DNA of 64,000 bases from Halomonas binhaiensis (lineage in GTDB: Bacteria; Pseudomonadota; Gammaproteobacteria; Pseudomonadales; Halomonadaceae), in the NCBI RefSeq assembly GCF_008329985.2, contig NZ_CP038437.2, forward strand, positions 4,278,001-4,342,000, in the 5' to 3' direction. How positions within the stretch are numbered: the first letter of the stretch is position 1; every line of letters starts with the position of its first letter. The notes under the pieces were generated by a model, which was not told the DNA's origin, did no database searches, and saw only the letters and a program-made list of their open reading frames with translations. Below, one piece after another: positions 57,174 through 64,000 of this stretch. Made by a program: the position numbers and the translations under genes.

Positions 57174-58862
57174 ATGCGATGGAACAAGATTCTTCTGGGC
57201 ATCTCATTGGCATCAGCCAGCCTTGGGGCCCAGGCAGCTTCCTCTCTTCTGGTCAATGCCAACGGCTACGGTTTCGATGAGAACCGTCAGTTGGTGGCGT
57301 TCTCCACGCTCTACCTGGAAGACGGCAAGGTCGTCGCTCGTGGCGGCGAGAGCCTCGCTGAGCAATATCCTGAAGCCGAGCAGCGTATCGATGTCCAGGG
57401 CAAGACGCTGATACCAGGCCTCATCGATGCCCATACCCACCTGATGGGATTGGGATACAGCCTGCTTGAAGCGGATCTCAGGGATCTCGATTCGGCCGAG
57501 GAAAGTGCCGCTGCCGTTGCCGAATTTGCCACAGAACATCCTGACTTTGAATGGCTACGTGGAGGCGGTTGGAACCAGGAGCTATGGGATGGCAAGCAGT
57601 TTCCCACCGCTGCGGACCTGGACGCTCACATAGCGGATCGTCCTGTGGTGCTTCAGCGTGTCGACGGTCACGCCATCTGGGTCAACAGCCGCGCCATGGA
57701 GCTTGCTGGTATCGACGCCGACAGCCAGGCGCCGGAAGGCGGCGAAATCCTGCGTGATGAAAGTGGCCAGCCTACTGGCGTGTTCATCGATAATGCCGAG
57801 GCGCTGATCACTGACAAGATTCCGGCCCGCACGGAAGCGGAAATGAGTGAAGCCTACGACACTGCCGTCAAGCATGTTCAGCAACTTGGCATCACAGGTG
57901 TCCATATCGCCGGCGCAAGCTCGCAGGAACTGGATTTCTACCGTCAGCGCAAGGCGCAGGAATCCCTGGGCATTCGTCTTTATCCGATGATCTCGGCCAA
58001 GGACGACAAGCTGGAGGAATGGCTGGAACAGGGCATCATCGATGACCCAGAAGACTGGCTCGACATTCGCAGCATCAAGATCTTCGCCGATGGCGCCCTG
58101 GGCAGCCGTGGTGCGGCCCTCACCGATCCCTACAGCGATCGCCCGGACTCCCGTGGGCTATTGATCGAGGACGAGGACACGCTGGCCGGACTGGTCGACA
58201 AGGCAGTACAGCATGGCTTCCAGGCCAACATGCATGCCATCGGGGATCGTGCCAACAATATCGCCCTGAACATCTATCAGGCGCAACAGGAACAGACCCC
58301 ACAAAGCCGGGACTTGCGCCACCGCATAGAGCACGCCCAGGTGGCCAGCGTGGATGACATTCCGCGCTTCGCCGAACTCGGCGTCATTCCCTCCATGCAA
58401 CCGACTCATGCCACCAGTGACAAGAACATGGCCGGTGACCGCCTGGGTGAAGAGCGACTCGCCGGAGCCTACGCCTGGCGCTATTTCCTGGACAGCGGTA
58501 GCCACATCGCAGGTGGTTCGGACTTCCCGGTCGAGCCTGCCAACCCCTTCTATGGTCTACATGCCGCGGTCACCCGCCAGGATCGCGACGGCCAACCGCC
58601 CGGAGGCTGGCTTCCCGGCCAGAAGCTGACCATGGCGGAGGCCCTGCGCAGTTTCACTGCAGATGCCGCCTTTGCCGCCCATCAGGAGGAGAGCCTTGGT
58701 AGCCTGCTGCCAAATCAATGGGCAGACTTCATCATCATCGACAAGGACATCATTCGCGATGATCCTGCCACGGTTTCCGACACTCAGGTGCTCGAAACCT
58801 GGATCAGTGGCAAGCCTATCCATCAGTCCGAAGACGCCCCATCACAGGAGCAGTTGATGTAG
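57174..58862 (+). CDS. Exported amidohydrolase (YtcJ-like)
   Basis: A 562-residue metal-dependent amidohydrolase with a signal peptide (residues 1-21, AQA cleavage). The metal motif HTH is at 87-89 in PGLIDAHTHLMG, followed by GWNQELWD and VDGHAIWVNS; later metal ligands are seen in MHAIGDRAN and HRIEHAQ, and GGSDFPVEPANPF holds the final Asp. It hydrolyses an amide-type bond in the periplasm; the substrate is unknown. It is monocistronic with a strong terminator. The upstream gap of about 300 bases shows nothing beyond A/T-rich promoter-like sequence. Confidence 0.9.
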   Translation: MRWNKILLGISLASASLGAQAASSLLVNANGYGFDENRQLVAFSTLYLEDGKVVARGGESLAEQYPEAEQRIDVQGKTLIPGLIDAHTHLMGLGYSLLEADLRDLDSAEESAAAVAEFATEHPDFEWLRGGGWNQELWDGKQFPTAADLDAHIADRPVVLQRVDGHAIWVNSRAMELAGIDADSQAPEGGEILRDESGQPTGVFIDNAEALITDKIPARTEAEMSEAYDTAVKHVQQLGITGVHIAGASSQELDFYRQRKAQESLGIRLYPMISAKDDKLEEWLEQGIIDDPEDWLDIRSIKIFADGALGSRGAALTDPYSDRPDSRGLLIEDEDTLAGLVDKAVQHGFQANMHAIGDRANNIALNIYQAQQEQTPQSRDLRHRIEHAQVASVDDIPRFAELGVIPSMQPTHATSDKNMAGDRLGEERLAGAYAWRYFLDSGSHIAGGSDFPVEPANPFYGLHAAVTRQDRDGQPPGGWLPGQKLTMAEALRSFTADAAFAAHQEESLGSLLPNQWADFIIIDKDIIRDDPATVSDTQVLETWISGKPIHQSEDAPSQEQLM

Positions 58863-58891
58863 TTGACCACGGAAGCAATGCCCTGAAACGC

Positions 58892-58926
58892 CACAGCCCC
58901 ACTGGCTAGCTACCAGTGGGGCTGTG
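58892..58926 (+). terminator. Terminator after the amidohydrolase gene
   Basis: A perfect 14-bp stem, CACAGCCCCACTGG / CCAGTGGGGCTGTG, followed by TTCTT. It lies between convergent genes and may also stop metK transcripts. Confidence 0.88.
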
Positions 58927-58970
58927 TTCTTCCACTTCCAGGGCTGTGCTACCCCACGAAGAAGATTTCC

Positions 58971-60191
58971 TTATAGACCAGCGGCAGCACGCAAGGTATC
59001 CGCGCGGTCTGTCTTCTCCCAGGGGAAGGCAGTGAAGGTCTCGGTGTGCGTTTTCCCGTTCGTGTCGGTCCAGGTATAACTGGTTTCGAAGGGTTCGCGA
59101 CCGAAGTGACCATAGGTAGCGGTCAGTTGGTACATCGGGTGCAGCAGGTCGAGCATCTGGGTAATGCCACTGGGGCGCAGGTCAAAATGCTCACGCACCA
59201 GTTCGACAATACGCTCGTCGCCAATTTTCCCGGTCCCGAATGTGTTGACCGATACGGAAGTCGGCTCAGCCACGCCAATGGCGTAGGACACCTGAATTTC
59301 ACAGCGCTCGGCCAAGCCGGCAGCGACGATGTTCTTGGCCACATAGCGCCCGGCATAAGCCGCACTGCGGTCGACCTTGGACGGGTCCTTGCCAGAGAAA
59401 GCACCGCCGCCGTGACGCGCCATGCCGCCGTAGGTGTCGACGATGATCTTGCGGCCGGTCAAGCCACAGTCACCGACGGGTCCACCGATGACGAACTTGC
59501 CCGTGGGATTGATGTGGTACTGCGTGCTGTCACTCAGCCATTGCTCAGGGATCACCTGCTCGATGATCTCGCGCTTGACCACTTCACGCAGTTTTTCCTG
59601 ATCAATATCAGGATCATGCTGCGTAGAAAGCACCACGGCATCGACAGCACAGGGCTTGCCGTGCTCATCGTAGCGGAATGTCAGCTGGCTCTTGGCATCC
59701 GGACGCAACCACGGCAGCAGGCCACTCTTGCGCATCTCGGCCTGACGTTCCACCAGACGATGGCTGTAGTGGATCGGCGCCGGCATCAGGGAATCCGTCT
59801 CGTTGGTGGCATAGCCAAACATCAGGCCCTGATCGCCAGCCCCCTGATCATCGGGGTCCTCGCGGTCAACACCCTGGGCAATCTCGACACTCTGCTTGCC
59901 GATCAGGTTGAGTACGCCACAGGTTTCGCCGTCAAAGCCAACGTCGGAAGAGGTATAGCCGATTTCGGTGATCACCTTGCGGACCAGCTCTTCCAGGTCA
60001 ATCCAGGCGGAGGTGGTGATTTCACCCGCCACGATGGCCACACCGGTCTTGACCAGGGTTTCACAAGCGACACGGGCGTTCTTGTCGCGGGCGATCAACG
60101 CGTCGAGCACGGCATCAGAAATCTGGTCGGCGATCTTGTCCGGGTGTCCTTCGGACACAGACTCGGAGGTGAACAGGGAGTATTCGCTCAT
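58971..60191 (-). CDS. metK: S-adenosylmethionine synthetase (MetK)
   Basis: A 406-residue enzyme that makes SAM from methionine and ATP. The signature motifs are present: [14 protein letters not shown] near the start, [12 protein letters not shown] (about residues 116-128) and the glycine loop [19 protein letters not shown] (about 262-280). The length is slightly above the E. coli enzyme (384) owing to insertions such as one near 100. It is divergent from tkt with a 342-base gap between the starts in which no riboswitch was recognised. Confidence 0.97.
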   Translation of the reverse strand: MSEYSLFTSESVSEGHPDKIADQISDAVLDALIARDKNARVACETLVKTGVAIVAGEITTSAWIDLEELVRKVITEIGYTSSDVGFDGETCGVLNLIGKQSVEIAQGVDREDPDDQGAGDQGLMFGYATNETDSLMPAPIHYSHRLVERQAEMRKSGLLPWLRPDAKSQLTFRYDEHGKPCAVDAVVLSTQHDPDIDQEKLREVVKREIIEQVIPEQWLSDSTQYHINPTGKFVIGGPVGDCGLTGRKIIVDTYGGMARHGGGAFSGKDPSKVDRSAAYAGRYVAKNIVAAGLAERCEIQVSYAIGVAEPTSVSVNTFGTGKIGDERIVELVREHFDLRPSGITQMLDLLHPMYQLTATYGHFGREPFETSYTWTDTNGKTHTETFTAFPWEKTDRADTLRAAAGL

Positions 60192-60533
60192 GGCGTCCTA
60201 GACCCTCTACATGATTGGGTGACAGCGTCTGGGCTCGATGCCAGGGATAAGATGAGGGGCCTATGTGTCATCATAACCAGACACACTGGCTGCCCGCGGA
60301 TTCTACACGTTTGCTGTATATGTTCACAGCCTGGAAGGCCCTCCCAGTGGCTGACTACACAAGCACTACACAAGGATATTTGAAGGCCAGCCACTTCTCG
60401 GCGACAATAAGCCACCGTATTTGACTGTGCCACATTGGCACGCACCAGCCAGAATATTCAGAAATACGTCCGGTCGCGCCCCAGGCCAGGCCGTGTCATA
60501 GCATATTGTCGCCACAGGCGAGGAGCTGCCCCC

Positions 60534-62543
60534 ATGCCGTCCCGTTTCGAACTGGCCAACGCCATTCGCGCTCTATCCATGGATGCCGTCCAGAAGGCCA
60601 ACTCCGGCCACCCTGGCGCCCCCATGGGTATGGCTGACATCGCCGAAGTGCTGTGGAACGATTACCTTGTCCACAACCCGAACGATCCCAAGTGGGCCGA
60701 TCGTGACCGCTTCGTGCTGTCCAACGGCCACGGCTCCATGCTGTTGTACTCCTTGCTCCATCTGACCGGCTATGAGGACATGAGCCTCGAAGAGCTGCAG
60801 AACTTCCGCCAGCTCCATGCCAAGACCGCCGGTCACCCCGAATACGGCTACGCCGGTGGCATCGAAACCACCACCGGCCCTCTCGGCCAGGGCCTGGCCA
60901 ATGCCGTCGGCATGGCCATGGCCGAACGCACCCTCGGCGCTCAATTCAACCGCCCTGGCCATGACATCGTCGATCACTACACCTACTGCTTCCTCGGCGA
61001 TGGCTGCCTGATGGAAGGCATTTCCCACGAAGTGGCTTCCCTGGCCGGAACCCACAAGCTGGGCAAGCTGATCGCCTTCTATGACGACAACGGCATCTCC
61101 ATCGATGGCGAAGTCGAAGGCTGGTTCACCGACGACACGGCCAAGCGTTTCGAAGCCTACGGCTGGCACGTGGTGCCTGCTGTCGATGGCCACAAGCCGG
61201 AAGAGATCAAGGCCGCCATCGACATGGCCCGGACTCAGGACGACCGCCCCAGCCTGATCATCTGCAAGACCGTGATCGGTTTCGGCGCACCCAACAAGCA
61301 GGGCAAGGAAGATTGCCATGGCTCGCCGCTGGGCGAGGCCGAAGTCGCCGCTGCACGCGAACAGCTCGATTGGCCCCATGCGCCCTTCCATATCCCCGAG
61401 CCGATCTACCAAGCCTGGGATGCCCTGGAGAAAGGCCGGGCGGCCCAAGAGGCCTGGCAGACCCGCTTCGACCGCTACGCCGAAGCGCACCCGGAACTAG
61501 CGCGTGAGTTCTTGCGCCGTCAGGCCAGCACCCTGCCCAGCGAGCTCAACTGCGTGGCACAGGTCGAAGCTGCTCAGGAAAAGGGCGAGAATATTGCCTC
61601 ACGTAAGGCCTCGCTCAACTGCCTCAATGAACTGGGACCGCAGTTGCCGGAGCTGCTCGGCGGCAGTGCTGACCTGGCACCGTCCAACCTGACGTTCTGG
61701 AACGGCGCCAAGGCCATCACTGGCGAGGATGCCGACGGCAACTACCTGCACTACGGGGTACGCGAGTTCGGCATGGCGGCGATCATGAATGGCATCGCCC
61801 TGCATGGTGGCTTCATCCCCTATGGCGCGACCTTCCTGATCTTCATGGAATACATGCGCAACGCCGTGCGCATGGCGGCGCTGATGGGCAAGCAGGCCAT
61901 CTATGTGTTCACCCATGACTCCATCGGCCTTGGTGAAGACGGCCCGACTCACCAGCCCATCGAGCAACTGACCAGCCTGCGTTCCACCCCGAACCTGCTG
62001 ACTTGGCGTCCCTGCGATGCCACCGAGACAGCAGCGGCCTGGGGGGCGGCCATCAAGCGTCAATCCGGCCCCACCGCCTTGATCCTGTCGCGCCAGAACC
62101 TGCCGCATCAGCCGCGCACCAAGCAGCAATTGGCCGACATCCAGCGCGGTGGTTATGTGCTCAAGCACGAAGCTGAAACGCACCAGGGTCAGCCGGAGCT
62201 GATCCTGATTGCCACCGGTTCCGAAGTGGCCCTGGCCATGGACGCTGCAGCCGAACTGGAGAAGCAAGGTCGTGCAGTGCGCGTGGTATCCATGCCCAGC
62301 ACCTACCGCTTCAGCGGCCAGGAAGCCGAGTACCGCGACAGCGTGTTGCCACCCAGCGTGACCAAGCGCATTGCCATCGAGGCAGGTCATGCCGACTTCT
62401 GGTACAAGTTCGTCGGTCTGGAAGGCCGTATCATCGGCATGAGGAGCTTCGGTGAATCCGCTCCCGCGGGAGAACTGTTCAAGCACTTCGGCTTCACCGT
62501 CGAGAACGTGCTCAAGCAAGCCAACGAGCTGCTGGAAGCCTGA
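60534..62543 (+). CDS. tkt: Transketolase
   Basis: A 669-residue thiamine diphosphate enzyme of the pentose phosphate pathway. Marks are [20 protein letters not shown] near the start, the TPP site [18 protein letters not shown] (about residues 154-171), the [18 protein letters not shown] block (about 463-480) and a standard C-terminal domain ending in [12 protein letters not shown]. The ATG at 60534 follows GAGGAG; the frame is open 33 codons further but that segment does not look like transketolase. A strong terminator follows. Confidence 0.97.
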   Translation: MPSRFELANAIRALSMDAVQKANSGHPGAPMGMADIAEVLWNDYLVHNPNDPKWADRDRFVLSNGHGSMLLYSLLHLTGYEDMSLEELQNFRQLHAKTAGHPEYGYAGGIETTTGPLGQGLANAVGMAMAERTLGAQFNRPGHDIVDHYTYCFLGDGCLMEGISHEVASLAGTHKLGKLIAFYDDNGISIDGEVEGWFTDDTAKRFEAYGWHVVPAVDGHKPEEIKAAIDMARTQDDRPSLIICKTVIGFGAPNKQGKEDCHGSPLGEAEVAAAREQLDWPHAPFHIPEPIYQAWDALEKGRAAQEAWQTRFDRYAEAHPELAREFLRRQASTLPSELNCVAQVEAAQEKGENIASRKASLNCLNELGPQLPELLGGSADLAPSNLTFWNGAKAITGEDADGNYLHYGVREFGMAAIMNGIALHGGFIPYGATFLIFMEYMRNAVRMAALMGKQAIYVFTHDSIGLGEDGPTHQPIEQLTSLRSTPNLLTWRPCDATETAAAWGAAIKRQSGPTALILSRQNLPHQPRTKQQLADIQRGGYVLKHEAETHQGQPELILIATGSEVALAMDAAAELEKQGRAVRVVSMPSTYRFSGQEAEYRDSVLPPSVTKRIAIEAGHADFWYKFVGLEGRIIGMRSFGESAPAGELFKHFGFTVENVLKQANELLEA

Positions 62544-62570
62544 TATCGAATACCTGCCTATGTGTTAGAT

Positions 62571-62605
62571 AACAAGGGCGCGGCCAATCGGCCACGCCCT
62601 TGTTG
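62571..62605 (+). terminator. Terminator after tkt
   Basis: AACAAGGGCGCGGCC-AATC-GGCCACGCCCTTGTT forms a long stem with one bulged or mismatched base and ends in TTGTTGTTAGTT. The stem suits the convergent aldolase gene as well. Confidence 0.88.
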
Positions 62606-62658
62606 TTAGTTCATAGTGTGTTAGCTCATGGAGTCTAGCCTATGCAGGCCCTCAACCA

Positions 62659-63711
62659 TCAAGCGATAGAAACATCCGGGGCCAGGTATACATCCTGAAT
62701 GGCATTGAGCAGGGCCACGCCATCACGCATGGACTTCTGGAAGGCCTTGCGCCCAGAAATCAGCCCCATGCCGCCAGCACGCTTGTTGATGACCGCGGTG
62801 CGCACTGCCTGGACCAGGTCGCCCTCGCCACTGGAAGCACCGCCGGAATTGATCAGCCCGGCGCGTCCCATGAAGGCGTTGGCTACCTGATAACGCGCCA
62901 GGTCGATAGGATGGTCGCTGGTCAGCTCGGTGTAGACCTTGTCATGAGTATGGCCAAAGCCGATCGTGCGATAACCGCCGTTGGTTTCCGGCAACTTCTG
63001 CTTGACGATATCGGCCTTCAAGGTAGCTGCCAGATGCACGGCCTGACTGGTGAGATCCGACGCAAGATGATAGTCGGTGCCCTCATGCTTGAAGGCAGGG
63101 TTGCGCAGATAGGCCCACAGCACGGTCACCATGCCGAGTTCATGAGCACGCTCGAAGGCCGCGCTGATTTCCTCGATCTGGCGTCGACTTTCCGGCGAGC
63201 CAAAATAGATCGTCGCCCCCACTGCGACGCAGCCCATGTCAAACGCCTGATCGACCTCGGCAAAAAGCGTCTGGTCATACATTGCCGGGTAGGTCAGTGT
63301 CTCGTTGTGATTGAGCTTGAGCATCATCGGGATACGATGAGCGTAACGCCGCGCTACCGATGAGAGTACCCCCAGCGTCGACGCCACAGCATTGCAGCCA
63401 CCCTCGATGGCCAACTCAACGATATTGGCCGGATCAAAATAGGCGGGATTAGGGGCAAATGAGGCACCGGCTGAATGCTCGATCCCCTGATCCACAGGGA
63501 GAATACTGAGATATCCAGTGCCACCCAGGCGACCATGGTTGAACAACGCCTGCATGTTGCGCAGTACGACAGGTGAACGGTCGGAGTCCATCATCACCCG
63601 ATCGACGAAATCTGAACCAGGCAAGTGCAGGCTCTCCCTGGGAATGCCGCGGCACTCATGAGTCAACAGATCTTCAGCCTCGGCTCCCAGCCAACTGGCA
63701 ATATCGCTCAT
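62659..63711 (-). CDS. fbaB: Class I fructose-bisphosphate aldolase (DhnA/FbaB type)
   Basis: A 350-residue Schiff-base aldolase of the DhnA/FbaB family, cleaving fructose 1,6-bisphosphate to the triose phosphates. Visible marks are [12 protein letters not shown] near residue 75, [10 protein letters not shown] near 130, [12 protein letters not shown] with the Schiff-base Lys near 238, and [13 protein letters not shown] near 290. A GGGAG site precedes two adjacent ATGs; the second (63711) has better spacing. It converges with tkt, so both central-carbon genes share a terminator. Confidence 0.93.
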   Translation of the reverse strand: MSDIASWLGAEAEDLLTHECRGIPRESLHLPGSDFVDRVMMDSDRSPVVLRNMQALFNHGRLGGTGYLSILPVDQGIEHSAGASFAPNPAYFDPANIVELAIEGGCNAVASTLGVLSSVARRYAHRIPMMLKLNHNETLTYPAMYDQTLFAEVDQAFDMGCVAVGATIYFGSPESRRQIEEISAAFERAHELGMVTVLWAYLRNPAFKHEGTDYHLASDLTSQAVHLAATLKADIVKQKLPETNGGYRTIGFGHTHDKVYTELTSDHPIDLARYQVANAFMGRAGLINSGGASSGEGDLVQAVRTAVINKRAGGMGLISGRKAFQKSMRDGVALLNAIQDVYLAPDVSIA

Positions 63712-63922
63712 CATCTATCTCCCTATGGCTCCGGCGAGCTCAATGGCTCGGCCTGATAATGTCTGTTCTCGGCAATGCGTCATCGATAGCGGTAAACTCT
63801 GCATTTTCGTTTGGCTCAAGCCCTAGCCATCACAGGCCTTGACCACCGAATGCCGAGGTTCCGGACGACGCCTCTGTCGCCCTGTGCGGTAGATACACCT
63901 TCACAGCGTAGCGGATGACGCT

Positions 63923-64000
63923 CTATCGAGAGAGTGGCAACAGATCTGGACCCCACAAGGCAGTAAAACGTTCATTCAACTTGATACTCACCACAAACAG
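63923..64000 (-). CDS. Possible C-terminal end of a minus-strand gene
   Basis: The minus strand is open from the right edge to a TAG at 63923-63925, giving 25 residues with balanced composition (ends GPDLLPLSR). This could be the tail of a real protein, but the segment is too short to identify and may be chance. The region 63715-63922 shows no other gene. Confidence 0.3.
   Translation of the reverse strand: MFVVSIKLNERFTALWGPDLLPLSR

Noticed and set aside
60192..60533. SAM-responsive riboswitch between metK and tkt
   Set aside because: No recognisable SAM riboswitch core or MetJ box repeats in the 342-base gap.

Overview
The window looks like chromosomal DNA of a gammaproteobacterium, most probably a Halomonas-like member of the Halomonadaceae. 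That placement is an inference. It rests on the acidic proteins, an acetoacetyl-CoA reductase of PHA metabolism, NSS, NhaC-type and TRAP transporters, the 16S-Ile-Ala-23S-5S operon layout and the mix of core genes. No phage, insertion sequence or CRISPR array was seen.

Left part (1-11.2 kb): the end of an unknown gene, phaB, and an initiator tRNA gene followed by a striking array of four decayed, tRNA-derived 135-bp repeats, each with its own intrinsic terminator. Housekeeping genes follow: cnoX/ybbN, a PatB-type C-S lyase, a tightly packed cluster (thioesterase, ybaK, small unknown gene, DUF501), a LOG-family protein, a DEDDh exonuclease, a Sel1-repeat protein, tas, yaaA and a cupin. 11.3-17.3 kb holds a complete rRNA operon on the minus strand, with two near-consensus promoters, boxA elements, spacer tRNA-Ile and tRNA-Ala, and two terminators. 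The tRNA-Ala copy lacks one base in its T arm.

17.4-29.8 kb is a lactate-oxidation locus. lutA-lutB-lutC, a repeat-rich lipoprotein and a large FAD/Fe-S D-lactate dehydrogenase lie on the minus strand. They are divergent from an LldR-like repressor, and a perfect 17-bp palindrome covers the lutA promoter region. The repressor gene runs directly into dctB-dctD, a sensor kinase and sigma-54 activator pair. About 6.5 kb further on, a TAXI-TRAP transporter operon carries a sigma-54 type -24/-12 promoter and two tandem palindromic sites upstream of it, so DctBD is a good candidate regulator of that transporter.

29.7-35.8 kb: a DUF457 membrane protein, gamma-carbonic anhydrase, patatin phospholipase, NSS transporter, oligopeptidase A (prlC) and yheV. 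39.8-53.1 kb: metF; an AEC carrier; an operon of IclR regulator, FAD amine oxidase and NhaC-type transporter; a GST; and an RND efflux pump with its adaptor and TetR regulator. Two operators of matching geometry sit in front of the pump and of a divergent short-chain dehydrogenase. An LpxH-like phosphoesterase ends this part.

53.3-64 kb: two heptanucleotide tandem repeat tracts, then ahcY, a signal-peptide-bearing LigB, an exported amidohydrolase, metK, tkt and a DhnA-type class I aldolase. metF, ahcY and metK together supply the activated methyl cycle. A short open frame runs off the right edge.
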